Source: Smittium mucronatum
Taxonomy: Eukaryota; Kickxellomycota; Harpellomycetes; Harpellales; Legeriomycetaceae
Length of the DNA stretch: 60,299 nucleotides
NCBI GenBank assembly: GCA_001953115.1
Contig: LSSL01000952.1
Coordinates: forward strand, 1-60,299
Direction: 5' to 3'
Below are positions 19,898 through 31,860 of the stretch, piece after piece (the first letter of the stretch is position 1; every line of letters begins with the position of its first letter). The notes under the pieces were generated by a model. The model was given only the letters and a program-made list of their open reading frames with translations, ran no database searches and was not told where the DNA came from. The translations under genes and the position numbers were made by a program.

Positions 19898-22800
19898 TCA
19901 AAAGTTCATAACTGAATTCTTGTATTCGCTGAAAGTCTCTGCCAATAGTCTAAACACTAAATACGAATTCAGGTTTTGTTTAGGACTTCCTAAAAGCCCA
20001 TACTCGTCCAACTCTATAAATATATAATAAACATACTGTTAATATCTAATGCTCAATAATAAAAATAAAATAGTCAAGCAAACAAATACTGCACCTTTAA
20101 GCCACATATATATTCCCATCAATTCCGAACCGAAATGGTAAAGTAGTGTCTTCTTATTTAGTGCAGTCCTCTCTCCATCCAGCAAACTCACCATCCCGAA
20201 AACTACCGAATCTACTACCGAAACCATCCCGTTCCTGTCAACCTTTCCTCCTTCCCCTTCATCCCAATCATCTTCCCCTCCCCCATTAATTGGAACTCTG
20301 AGTTCAGATGAAAAACTAGATAGTAACTGCGTCAACCTAGGAAGTGTCCTCATCTTCAGAACCAAATCTACATATTCAGAAACTATCTTCATCATGTGTG
20401 GCGAATTCCCTACAAAATATACATTTCATATCTTTATCAAATCTACCTTTTCTTTCTCTCTTTTTTTTTTTTTTTTTCTTTCAATTTAATTCATTTCTCG
20501 AAAAAAGTTCCAACTTACTGCTTGTATGAATAACTATCCCGATTGTGGTGAAATACTTTGTTAAAATCGTCAAATCTTTCAGCTCAAAAATAGTTCCAAA
20601 CGAATCTTGGTATTTTCCCTCATCCACCACATACCCGTTCGTCTCTCCACCAGTTCTCTCAATCAACCCTACTAATGGGAAGAAAATGTTCGGCCCTACT
20701 AACCCCAAATATCTACTTTTATCCACCCCAAAAATACTTTTTACCGCTCCTAAACTCAACCTGTTCCCCTCAATCACTGCCACTTCTTTCTCCATCTTTT
20801 CCCTTTTCATGTTGTTGATGATACTAATTTTCCTCGATTTAAACGTTGTCTTCTCCCCCATAATCCCAATCACCTTGTTCTTCAAGTACTCTGCATCATC
20901 AATGTCCCCAACTTTTTTATCATTTCTTGATTCGATTCCTCTTTCCTCCAAAACTGACTCCGGCTCTTGGTAGCCAATACTATTAATGCTATCTTCATCT
21001 CCATCCAATCCTAAATTCGCTGCATCATTGGTTTTTAAAAGCTTTCCTGCAATTTTATAGAACTGTTCTGGTAAATCCAATGTCCCTGAAAACGTCAAGC
21101 TGATCGCTGAGATCGATGATAGTGCCACAGATCTGTCCACTACTGACAAATCTTTAGAAAGTATCGTCTTGGTCAACACCGAAAATACCATACTTGGTGC
21201 TTTAAGACCAAGGCACACAATACATGTTTGTCTGGTTTGATCCCATTTCAATTGTAGGTTCTCGCCCGATCCAGCACCTATACTCGCCTCATCAACATCC
21301 CCCAAATACTCTGGTCCCATATACGAAATCTTTAAAAGTGTGGCTATCAGTAATGGCCCCACATTTTTTATATCGTTTTGGTCACTCGTTATTATTATGC
21401 TAGGCAGATCTCTCATAATGGATGACTGCAATTCCCAATCACCCTCTGAACTATTGGACCTCAAGATCTTTATCACATCTCTCAAGAAAACTGGAACTCG
21501 GCGTTGTACAAATTCAGGCAAATTCTCAGAGGTTTCGTCCGGTAAATAGCTATCTGGCCTTTTTCCATAAATAGGATCGTAATCCTGATCTCCATACTGA
21601 TCAGTACATATGGTTTTACCAAAAATTTTAGACTGGATGTTTTGGCTCTGTTCCTCCATAGATTGCGGCCCCAAATTAAATATCTTGTTCAGTCCTAACC
21701 CGAAAAGTAAATCTGAACTAGAAGAATTATTGCTCAATTCCTCTAGAGACAAATTACTATTTGATAATTCTCGAATCTGCTTTACCATTATTGACTCCCC
21801 AATAGAATTGGAGTTGAATTTTTTGGATTTAATCGCATCTTCTCCCATACTGATAACATAATCAATACCAAAATCTAAATAATTTTCTGACTCATTATTG
21901 TCCACAGATTCTGTTTTATTAATGCTAGTAATTGAGCTGTATCTCTTCGTGATTATTTCTGCCAACACAGTTGCTGATAAACGGCTACCGACATCAGATA
22001 AATTGAAGTACATTGGTAAAGATGCCATGAATCTCGAATCATCGAATATATCTTTCACCTGATCATCAGTACATTTGGTTAACAAAAGAGCAAAAAAAGC
22101 TGACATATCTATAAAGCCATCAAAGATTTAGTCAATTTCTGTTGAATATATTGATTGAAAAAAAGAATGAAAATTTAATAAAAATTACTTTGTTGGTACT
22201 CAGGCCCAGCTTGGTTTATAAACGTGGGATTCGCCCACTCTTTAACTAGATACATTGTTATATCTGCCATGCTACATTTAAGCTTTGATTTAATCTCTGT
22301 ATCGAGTCTAGATAATGACCCAGGCAATGCAAAAAACAGTGAAAGAAGAGGGGGAATGCATAAATAGTGACCTAGGCTTTGCAGTTTGCTGTAAATTATA
22401 TTTTTTGATATTGTTCGAGAATAAGAGTTGGATAATAGTTCTATTTGCCCAATAACAAATGTATATAGTTGGTTACTAGTATTAAATTGGCTGATCCAAA
22501 CCATGTACACTAGACGGTACTTTTCTATAGTTTCAAGTAATTTAGCGACACTGCTCTCGTCATTATTCTTTTTCTTTAAAGATAGATCCATAATTAAGGA
22601 ATGATTTTTGGCTATATCTTCGATAAGAAGGTTGAAAAACGAGTTTCTTGTTCTGATTCTATAATCCATCGGCAAACTTTCAATAAAGTTAAAACAGAGT
22701 GGCAAAAATTCGATTTTGATCAATATTTTTTGATTTTCACCTGAAATCTCAGAACAGACCGAGTTAAACAAGCAAATACCCATCAATTCTAAAATAAGAG

Positions 22801-24427
22801 ATAAATTTTATTAGATATCAAAAAATCAGATAATCTGGATATTAGGTATTAAATAATACCTGAATATCCCAATCTTGAAACTTTGGACAGAAAAGTGATA
22901 AATAAGGTTTCCAAAAAGGCTTCAGAGTTATTCGTAAACGAGTTATAATTAAATATCAAATTTATTGATTCGTAGATTCCAGAAAGAATTTGTGGAAAAT
23001 AAAATCTGAACATAAAAATAGAAATAGCTTTTTAGTAAAATCCAATAAATTATTATATACATTACAATACCTTCTGGTTAAATTCTTTGGAATTACTTTA
23101 TAATAATTTGAGTTCGCCAATCTATCTGGAATCGACAACAGGACTTTAGAAAAGTTATTCCATTTAGAAGATGTCTTCAGAGGCAAGCGTCTGTTGTTTG
23201 TTTTTGGCTTGGAATTGTTATTACCATTATCTCCATTCTCAATTTGAAAGAAATATATGGCTAGACATAATCCAGTTTTTATGGATATTGTTTCATTTAA
23301 AAGAGAATTCTCTAAAAGGGATAGAATCGAGATATTTTTTTGTACAGTATCTATAAGAAAAAAAAAGTTAATACTACATTAAAGTAAGAATTGATATAAT
23401 AAATTAATTCAAGTGATTTCGAAATTTTACCTATCCCAGGATTTGTTTTGTTTATCTCAAGATAGCCTATAGTTATCTCTACATTATTCCAGAACATGTT
23501 TGATAAGAATAAAGAATCCATGCTTGAAATGCTTGGTATCATTTTAGAATTTTCAAAAGAAAAGTAATGATGTGATACGGCTTTAATGAAAGCATCTTTG
23601 AGGCTGGAATCGGGTTTTATATTTGAAATGTGAGTAATATTTTTGAGAAAAAACCTAGTAACGGTTTCTGAAAATTTAGAAATCAAATCAAAAGTTACAT
23701 TGCTTTTTTTCACGTTTAAAAATTCATTCTTTGATCGTGATAAATCAGCAGTTGTTCCTAAAACTGAATTCCAAAAAGTTATATCAGCAATGGATATTTT
23801 TTCCTTTTCAAAATACTTTTCCTTTTCCAAGTATATTAAAGTGTCTCCTATATCTATTATATCTACATGTTTGACTAGTTGAAAAAAGGATAATGGTGCC
23901 ATTATGGCCCAATTTAATAAATTCAAAATGTGAAGAGTCTTTTCATCCAAGGAAATTTTGATAGAATCTTTATCGCATTCCTGAATTAAATTTTTTGGTG
24001 AAGATTTCAATTCTTCATCTGCTAAAGATTCAAAAGATTTGGGGATAGTAGAGACTTTTTCAAATGGAGATACTACTTCGATTAAAGGTTTGTTTTTGGG
24101 ATTTATTCCACTTGGTACAAGTCTAGCTTCAGACTTTGCAGTAAGATTATCAAACACGAGTTTGTCAAGAGGGGATATTAAATCCTCCTCGAATAAAAGA
24201 CTTTTATTTTCAGAAACCTCTTCTTTTTTCTCATTTGAATCCTTTATTGCACTTTTGAAATCATTTTCCGGGTTAATGTCTCGATATGCGGTTTTTGGTG
24301 AGAGAGGCTCTTCAGATTTTATTTCAATGTCTATTCCAGAAATAATGAAGTTTTCCGCAGAAATGAGAATTTCCTTTAATACCACGAATCGATATTCGAG
24401 GTCTATGAATTCTTTAGGAGAATCCAT
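19898..24427 (-). CDS. TEL2: Telomere length regulation protein Tel2/TELO2, 7 exons
   Basis: Exons: 24427-23431, 23350-23071, 23005-22860, 22788-22189, 22108-20519, 20409-20095, 20013-19898. All introns are GT-AG and all phases join, giving 1347 aa. Recognised blocks: LLSIPDRLANS and RLGYSELMGICLF in the N-terminal half; a Tel2 conserved domain beginning RRVPVFLRDVIKILRS; NIFFPLVGLIER; then TRNSPHMMKIVSEYVDLVL formed exactly across the exon 5/6 junction; and FGSELMGIYMWLK. Family role: Tel2 with Tti1/Tti2 and R2TP/Hsp90 matures PIKK kinases (TOR, ATM/ATR, DNA-PK). The protein is longer than yeast (688) or human (837) Tel2, mostly through low-complexity insertions such as the NSSSSD and ESEN regions. 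The last exon is inferred: the unspliced frame would end in a T-rich hydrophobic tail, whereas splicing at GTGCAG gives ELDEYGLLGS and stops at 19898. The start is the first ATG and could extend upstream. Confidence 0.85.
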
Positions 24428-25257
24428 ATTTGTGGCTTTGGCTATATAGAAAAGTAATTAATGGAATCGATGCACTAAATTACAGTTCGATTAAATTTTA
24501 TACAGTTAATTAATAAATTTGCAAGAATTGTTACAAGTTACACAAAATATTAAAAACAGCTATCTATTCGTTAGAACGACTGAAATGTCTCACTTTTTAT
24601 TTCTAAAAGCCAATAGAATTATTTTTAAAATATTTACAGAATTTTATTGTTCCAAATCGTTTCCATTTCTACGCTCTTTTTACATTTAAACTGATTCCCT
24701 TATTTTTAGCTTAATATATTCCAATTAATAATAAAAGTTTTAAACCGAAAACATTCTTACTAAAAATTCTATGTCATATTTAAATCAGAATTTTAATTCT
24801 AAAACTCTCAAAATACTGGTATATCAGAGATATAAACATGCATTTCATTACAAAAAAATTGCTAAAAATAAAATAAAATAAATCTGTAAGATCCCACCAA
24901 TATTATCCTAAATATGTACGAAAAAGAATATAAGCAAAGCGAAAATTAAGATTAGAAATATCTAAAAACTTATTCATATAATTTTTTTTATATAAAAAAG
25001 AGATCTGTTAAGCGATAGCTACCACATCGATTAAAAATTGAACCAAAAAATATGCTGAACTAATAGACTAATTTTCTGTATGGATTCATATAAAATGATA
25101 GAATGGGAGTGTTGGCTTTTTTTTTTAAAAAAAAATCTAGTTACAAATTTATATCTTGTGACCTTCCCAAATTTTTTTAGTCGCTGAAATGGCGACAGGG
25201 CTTAATAAAAAAGTACATAAAAATGGTTCAAAAGATGTATGTGAATGCAAGGGAAAT
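24428..25257. promoter_or_regulatory. TEL2 upstream region / TAF12 3' region
   Basis: No coding sequence is seen. On the minus strand it contains TAATTCTATTGGCTTTTA (24605-24622 on plus), about 180 bp 5' of TEL2, closely matching TGCTATTGGCTTTTAA at 27111-27126 5' of TAF12. A T10A9 palindrome at 25117-25135 lies 123 bp beyond the TAF12 stop. Confidence 0.45.
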
Positions 25258-26863
25258 TCAATCGAATCTTTTGAGGTTTTTGACCGAATTTATTGCACCC
25301 AGCCTTTGTGTATAACCAGAGGGCAAATTTGTTTTCCTAACAGAGCGGATATCTTCTGATGCGAATCCGGGGATTCTTATATTCCAATTTCTCTCTATTA
25401 TTTTTATATGGAATTTATTATATAATATTTAAAAATATATTTCTCTTTAAAATAAACCATTTCATCCCAAATAACCAACGAAATTTGTAAAATATATAAA
25501 ATGGTAAATATGATGGGTAAAACGAAAATTAAACTTTACCTAAATGAAGTTGGACGTCCTTCGCCTCTAGGACATTGGACTTTCTATGTTTTGCAAGTTG
25601 TGAGGAAAAGTTCACAACTGAATCGATAAACTCATCAGCTATATCACATAATAGCTAAAAAACCATGATGTAGTTGATATCAATACGAAAAGATTTGAAT
25701 AAACTATAAATAAAATAGGGCATGATAAAAAAATTACATCTTCTACTTCAGGCTCAAGTCTTTCATTAGGGTCAATCTCGGAAACAAGTTCTTGTATTTT
25801 CCTTTTGGAAAGTATTCTCAGATTATTGTCATTATCGATTAATGGACCAGAGGAAGAAGAACCAGATAAACCCAAACGCGAGTTTTGAGCAATCACTTGT
25901 GAAATGGGTCCGGACAAGGCAACAGTGGTTGATTGTTGACTCAAATCTTGTTTTGGTATACTTGGAATTAAATGATCAAAATTACTTGAACCATTTCGAG
26001 AACCCTGTGATTTTGCTTTGGATTGCAAACCTTAATTCAAAATTTAAGGCAAATAAGTAAGCCAAAATAAATCTATATTTTTTGAGAGGGATAGATTATT
26101 GTTAACGACAAGTTATAAAAATACCTAAATCTCCTGATGAAGTCGTTTTGGGAGTTTGGGCTCTAGGAGAATTATCAGAAATTAAATTGGTCTTGGCAGG
26201 AACGGAATCTTTACTATCGACAGAGGAGGAGGAACCAGCAACAAAACCAGATACCTGAAATAAGAAATAGTTTAATTTTTCGATCTCCTCTCTCAGTAAA
26301 TTTCTATTTTTTTCATCATCTTTAGCATCATCCAGCTCGATTTTTAATTGCAATAATCTCATTTGAACGTTTGAAACAGCATCATTTAGCTGTGAAAGAG
26401 CATATTCTGATTCCGATTCGCCAGAAAGGGCTGAAGGGTTCCCAGAATCAACTGAAGAATTTTGTTGACCTTTGGAAGTAACTTTTTTTAGATTGTTAGA
26501 TACATTTAATTCGTTCATTTCCTGCTTATTTCTAGCCTCGATCTGTTTAAGGCTTGATTCATTTTTAATCAAGCTTACAGACTTATCTAACAATCTTTTA
26601 TGCCTAGCTAGCAAAGCATTTGCTTGTGAAATTTTAGTTTTGCTAAGATTTACTATACCGTGATCTCCAAAGACACTCTTTTTGAGCTTTAAAGGATTTT
26701 TTTCGTTACTAGAAAGCATATCAGGGGATATATGATCAGAATTTCCATTAGGATCATCGTGAATCTTGGATTCTGAATTTATATTTGAGTCAACATTATG
26801 ATCTTTAGAAGATGAATCTTCCTGTTTCTTGCTGGAACCTGGAAGCTCCAATTGGGGGATCAT
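25258..26863 (-). CDS. TAF12: TFIID/SAGA subunit TAF12, 4 coding exons
   Basis: Exons: 26863-26125, 26030-25738, 25654-25540, 25394-25258; introns GTATTT, GTAATT and GTAAAG to AG. The joined frame gives 427 aa. The C-terminal histone fold is spread over exons 2-4: [59 protein letters not shown], then [21 protein letters not shown]. This is the TAF12 (H2B-like) signature, including the W-N-(I/M)-x-IPGF end. Family role: heterodimer with TAF4/Ada1 in TFIID and SAGA. Residues 1 to about 315 are disordered, rich in S, N, K and E, with a likely coiled coil near [20 protein letters not shown]. The start chosen is MIPQLELPG at 26863; TTTATTTCAG directly before it may be a 3' splice site, so a 5' exon is possible. 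Both TAF12 and TEL2 are on the minus strand. Confidence 0.9.
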
Positions 26864-27110
26864 CTGAAATAAAGTTTTATCTAAATAAAGAAGTACACAG
26901 TTGTAGATTTCAAATCGAGTATACAATTGCAGAGATGTTGAGAAAGCTTGAAACCGAATTTACCCACTATTTTTTGGCCATATGTTATACTTTTGCTGAT
27001 TGCGTAAACGACATTCTTTTATTTGCTTTGACTAAATGAATTTATACATCCGAATGTGATGCTCATTCCAATTAAAAGCCTCATATTCAATAGAATAATT
27101 TTAATGGAAC

Positions 27111-27126
27111 TGCTATTGGCTTTTAA
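27111..27126 (+). promoter_or_regulatory. CCAAT-type box (TGCTATTGGCTTTTAA)
   Basis: Shares CTATTGGCTTTTA with the minus-strand element at 24605-24622 upstream of TEL2. Probably a binding site for a HAP/NF-Y-type CCAAT-binding complex; that assignment is inference. Confidence 0.45.
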
Positions 27127-27828
27127 TTAATGTAAATGTTAATTTTCGAATAAAGTGCAAATCATAGCTCAAATCAAATAGATAATCGGTTGCTATTAGT
27201 TTAAATATATTTAATTATAACTAATAATGGCTAGATTCCAAACTTATTAACCAATAAAACTATCATTTTTAAAGTGTTTTCACCTTCACAGTATTTTCAC
27301 CAATGGGTATGTTATTTTATCGTTTCTAGAGAATACTCATATTCAACTGGTTATTTTTGGGGAAATTAATAGATGGTAATTCTAGCTATCTAAATTGTGC
27401 AAAAGTGATGATATTAAAGTTTTACGATTGCAATTATGCAGATTTAGCAATGCTGACACAGTTCTTTAATTATTTTCTTACTTTTGGAATTTTTTATAAA
27501 GAGATAACCACTAAAACCCACAAATGATGTTGAATTTATTAGCTTCAAAGCAATTAGGAAAAATCAGCAATAAGTAAAATCATATATACAGCTGTAGAAA
27601 TATATGGTGTAAACAATATTAATAACAAAATTCTGTTTTGTGTAAAATCTACCATTCGTATTATGATAGAAAATGAAATTAGCATAATATAATTTGCTTA
27701 CCGAAAATTAATTTCGCTTATAATCTAAAATAAGGTATAGTTTCTGTTTTCTTGGCATTGAATTGGCTGATAAATCTGTGAAATTGACCAATGGAACATA
27801 TATTCACATAGATAATAATAGAATCAGA

Positions 27829-27844
27829 GCTACTATTGGCTGTA
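27829..27844 (+). promoter_or_regulatory. CCAAT-type box 5' of the hydrolase gene
   Basis: CTACTATTGGCTGTAT lies about 125 bp upstream of the start codon at 27968. It matches the ATTATTGGCTGTAATG element (minus strand, near 31703) upstream of DBP8. Confidence 0.45.
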
Positions 27845-27967
27845 TGGCAATGTCACGGTTTATTCTTCTAAAACGTTGAGAACAAAAAGAAATTTTATTG
27901 AAAGGTTAAATATCTTTTATCTGAAAGAACGAAAAGCTAAAAATAAGTGTCTCCTAAGTTATTACAA

Positions 27968-29344
27968 ATGGAGTACGATACCTTCGTGCTGATAATATTT
28001 GTCCATGGATTCATGGGATCTACTGATTCCTTTTGCGATTTTCCTGAACGGTTGCAGGCTATTCTATCTGCCATCCACACTGATAAAACAATCGAATGTA
28101 TAGTTTACCCCACTTACAAAACTCGAAACGAATTAGTTGAAGCAGTCCAACTCCTAAAAGATTGGATACTGGATTTTGCAGAAACAAAACATAAAGAAGA
28201 GGCAATAGGTACTTCCAATAGCAAAAAAATTATCCCTAAAAAAATTAACATAGTATTAGTAGGCCATTCCATGGGTGGCTTGCTAATATCCGACGCTGCT
28301 ATCCAAATTTTACCCATTTTGGATTTTTTTAATTCGCAATCTAAAGAATACATAAAAAATTTGAACGATAATGGAATTGATGAAACTCCGGAATCTAAAC
28401 CTATTTTTGCTCATGGCGGCTTAACAAAAATCGTCGGTGTTTTGGCTTTTGATTCTCCCTTTTTCGGTATAAATCATCAATCTCTCTCATTAACTGCTCT
28501 CTCTAAGGTGAATGAAGTAGGGGGTCATATAGAATTGACTAAAAATATTAGTGCTGGGATTTTTGGAGACTTGTCTAGTTTTTGGACTAGTGGGGAATCT
28601 TTAGAAAGTAGAGGCATTAAAAATGAAAAAAAATCCCAAAACTCCTCCTTTCTTGATTTTTTTAACAGCGGCTTAAACCTTTACCCTGGAAATAAAGAGA
28701 AAGGAGGAGTCTCCTCTCCTGTAATTTCGAGATCAAGCACTAATTCTGGAAAATCTTCCAAGAATCCCGACTCATCCCAATCTCGAAAGTACCAGAATTC
28801 GACTGAATATGAAAGTTCCAATTTGGGAGTAGGTGTAGCTTTAGCAACAGGTGCAATAGCTGCTGCTGGTTTAGCCGCTGTCGCATATTTTAACCAAGAT
28901 AAAATAAGCTCAGCAACAAATTACCTAAACGAACATCTATGTTTTGTCAGTTCTCTATACAAAAGAGATGAACTATGGGCCAGAATGGAAAAAATCTGCT
29001 CATATGCATCCAATTGCATTAACAATAAACCCAAACCTGTCGTTTTTGGGTTTCATTGCTTCTACAATTTAATAAAGGTCGATATTTCCAAAAATCCCTC
29101 GTCTCTGATCACAATTGAGAATAAAAAATTCATTGAACTACCAAATTCCATTAAAGTATCCGATGAATCAGGGCTCAGTGAACAAGTCAGTATTGATGAG
29201 TTTTTCACGCCTATCATTTCTGATATGTCAGACGAGGTTTCTTCTCATACAAACATGTTCGATACCAGTGTTACAAAACTGGCTTTTATTATGATTAGAG
29301 ATTCTGTTTCTCAAATCAATGTATTTTTAAAAAACTCCCTTTAA
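27968..29344 (+). CDS. DUF676-like alpha/beta hydrolase (putative lipase), single exon
   Basis: 458 aa from the first true ATG (MEYDTFVLI). The fold is alpha/beta hydrolase: an FVHGF oxyanion segment at about residues 11-15, YPTY at 47-50, and the nucleophile elbow VGHSMGG with S101. LAFDSPFFGI follows, and DEVSSHTNMF near the C-terminus supplies a candidate catalytic His. Residues 215-280 are a low-complexity Ser/Asn linker. A hydrophobic Ala/Gly-rich segment (VGVALATGAIAAAGLAAVAY) could be a membrane helix. The N-terminal half (hydrophobic strand, VHGF, FPERLQ, YPTYKTR, GHSMGG, AFDSPF) resembles uncharacterised fungal DUF676/serine-esterase proteins. Substrate and location are unknown. AATAAA occurs 11 bp after the stop. 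The gene converges on DBP8, with about 180 bp between stops. Confidence 0.85.
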   Translation: MEYDTFVLIIFVHGFMGSTDSFCDFPERLQAILSAIHTDKTIECIVYPTYKTRNELVEAVQLLKDWILDFAETKHKEEAIGTSNSKKIIPKKINIVLVGHSMGGLLISDAAIQILPILDFFNSQSKEYIKNLNDNGIDETPESKPIFAHGGLTKIVGVLAFDSPFFGINHQSLSLTALSKVNEVGGHIELTKNISAGIFGDLSSFWTSGESLESRGIKNEKKSQNSSFLDFFNSGLNLYPGNKEKGGVSSPVISRSSTNSGKSSKNPDSSQSRKYQNSTEYESSNLGVGVALATGAIAAAGLAAVAYFNQDKISSATNYLNEHLCFVSSLYKRDELWARMEKICSYASNCINNKPKPVVFGFHCFYNLIKVDISKNPSSLITIENKKFIELPNSIKVSDESGLSEQVSIDEFFTPIISDMSDEVSSHTNMFDTSVTKLAFIMIRDSVSQINVFLKNSL

Positions 29345-29524
29345 AATAGAATTAAATAAACTTTCAACTAGAATTTATTTGGTTATGAGTAGAATTGTTT
29401 ATTTAAATATTTTTTTTCACTCTTAGTTAATTTTGAGAAAAATCGAGATTAAATTTGGATTTTATTTCGAAGAGCAAATAAAAACAAAAATATTGGTAGC
29501 ACTATATCTAAATTTAATTGCATT

Positions 29525-31490
29525 CTAATTTCTCTTTTTACTATTTTTATTTTTTTTCTTGTTCCTAATATAGTCTTTCTCGCCGAATGAGTTATCAATC
29601 AGGTGCATTGCTGCTACGCGCCTTGCTGCCATGACTTTGCTGAGTTTATCTAAAACATCCTTTTCATCTATTTTTAGCTCATTTAACTTTTTCCCGATCT
29701 TTTCCTCAATTCCTAAAACCAAGTTAACATCGTTCTCGGTAACTATTGAGATTGCTTCACCACTTCTTCCAGCACGAGCAGTTCTTCCTACTCTATGGAT
29801 ATATTCGTTGGGGTCTCTAGGACAATCCAAGTTTATAACAAGATCGACAAAAGGTATATCAAGACCACGACTACCTACTCCAGTGGTAACCAGAATTTTG
29901 GTAGCCATTGCTCTAAATCTTCCCAGACTGTTTAGTCTATCCTGTTGACCCATTTTTGAATGCAGACTTGTAGATTTGAACCCTAATTTTTTCAACATAA
30001 CGTTTATTATTTCAGCGGTTTTACAGCGATTGGCAAATATGATAATGGATTTCCCTGTATAATCTTCTTTTAAAAGGAGCTGTACAAGATAGCTGTCTTT
30101 TACATAGGAGGGTACAAGAATGTAATATTGATCTAGCTCTGCTACAGTCTTGACTTCGTCTTGCATGATATGAACAAATGGAGGATTTCCAGTGGATTTC
30201 TTCATATTGTAGTATTGGGTCACTGAGGGGGACATGGTGGCTGTGAACAAAAGAGTCGATTTAGATGGTGGTATTGCATCCATAATAACTTCGAGATCTG
30301 GAGCGAATGTTGGAGTTAACAATTGATCAGCCTCATCTAATACAAGGTATTTGATTCTCGAGAAGTTGACAGCATCGGAACAACTTTTTACATGATCAGC
30401 CAACCTTCCAGGAGTTGCTACAACAATATGTGGTCTTTTTGAAAGAGATAGCGCTTGGTCCATCATATCTACAAAATTTAAAACAAAAGTGAAGTTACAT
30501 ATGCAGCCATATCTTTACTATAATTGAGATTTCTGATATATTACCTAGTCCACCAACAATTATCGTGGTTTTAAGGTTAATAGACTTTCCAAAAACTGTA
30601 AATTGATCTGCGATCTGGATAGCTAATTCTCTGAGATTATTTAAGGGAAAATCAGATTAAGGATAATAGAAAAGACCATATTATTCAAAAAGCAGCTTTG
30701 GTTTAATGGATTTAAAATTTGAGAGAAAGATAACTCATTAATGCATTTTTTGATAGAGGGAGAAATAATATTACCTAGTTGGTGTAAGAATTAAAGCGAA
30801 GACGCCAAACGGATCTAATGATAAGTTATGAAGAATAGGGAGAGCGAAAGCTGCAGTTTTTCCTGAACCAGTTTTAGCCCCACCAATAACATCCCTTCCT
30901 ATTTTTGATAACAGTGAATTTATAAAAAATAAAAATATCTATTTAATCTCCAACTTGAATTAAAATGAGTATTTAGAAAAAACTGATTATAAAAATCTAA
31001 TAAAAAATAGAATACCTTTTAGGATTTCGGAAATACAAGCTCTCTGTATTTCGGTAGGTTTAGATATTTCAACAGCTTTGAGCGCGTCGATAAGCCAATC
31101 TCCTACACCCAAATCTTTGAATGTGCACAATGGAGGGGGACTAGAAGTGAACAATAAATCATTTTCGGGAGTTTTTTGATTTTTTTCTTGGTCTAGAGGT
31201 TCATGAAGGATATTTTTTTGTGTCTCATTTCCAGCCTTATCGTGCTCTATGGCTAATTTATTTTGTTGTACATCTCGTAACGTGTTATCGCTTGAATCTG
31301 ATATTTGAAGCTCTTCTAAATCGGCTTTGGTTTCAGGTTTAAAAACTTCATTTTTCAAATTTATATCCTTTTGTGTGACTGAGATTTTTTCCAAGTTTTT
31401 TTTTGATTTTTTAGAGGAATTGTTTATGACAACGTCTTTCGATGCAATATCTTGTTCAGAGATTGATTTCCTTTTGTTCTTTTTCCCCAT
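29525..31490 (-). CDS. DBP8: DEAD-box RNA helicase Dbp8/DDX49, 4 exons
   Basis: Exons: 31490-31016, 30898-30775, 30630-30545, 30468-29525; introns GTATTC, GTAATA and GTAATA to AG. Joined length is 542 aa. Residues 1 to about 110 are a lysine-rich disordered extension starting MGKKNKRK. The core follows: [10 protein letters not shown] and the Q motif ([10 protein letters not shown]), [18 protein letters not shown] (motif I), [15 protein letters not shown] (Ia), [10 protein letters not shown] (Ib), VLDEADQLL (II), FTATMSP (III), [12 protein letters not shown] (V) and [11 protein letters not shown] (VI). The order and the [17 protein letters not shown] segment match Dbp8/DDX49 closely. Family role: 40S ribosomal subunit biogenesis in the nucleolus, in association with Esf2. 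Yeast Dbp8 is 431 aa; the extra length is the N-terminus. The start is the first ATG that precedes a typical basic nucleolar N-terminus; an in-frame upstream extension to 31550 lacks such features. Confidence 0.93.
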
Positions 31491-31860
31491 ATTACTTGTA
31501 TTATTTAGTATCCTCAAAATGAAAACGATAGTTCCTACTTTAATCCTCAAGCTTTTGTTAAATTTATTATAAAAAACTGAAAATTTTTATCAGAATTTTT
31601 TGCAAGAAAAGCCTAAACTCCATCCAATGAAAATATACATAAATTATCTCAACAATCCAGTCAATTTCCATATGCGTTACTACTGATCCAATATATTCAT
31701 TACAGCCAATAATTGAAATTGAAATTACGTGTCGCAAAAAAAAATCTTAGTATGATTCTCATAAGAGTGAAATTTCCTGTAAGTCAAATATCTTGTCCTG
31801 GTTTAGGGACTTAAGTAGTATACTTATAAATATGCATTGCATTAAAATTCCACAAAGTGG
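31491..31860. promoter_or_regulatory. DBP8 upstream region
   Basis: On the minus strand it contains ATTATTGGCTGTAATG near 31703, about 205 bp 5' of the DBP8 start codon, matching the CCAAT-type boxes found 5' of other genes. No coding sequence is seen. Confidence 0.45.

Larger units (their letters stand above)
26864..27967. promoter_or_regulatory. Divergent promoter region between TAF12 and the DUF676 hydrolase gene
   Basis: About 1.1 kb separates the divergent start codons. It contains several CTATTGG-type boxes: TGCTATTGGCTTTTAA (27111), GTTGCTATTAG (27190) and CTACTATTGGCTGTAT (27829-27844), the last 125 bp 5' of the plus-strand gene. No other coding sequence is supported. Confidence 0.5.
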
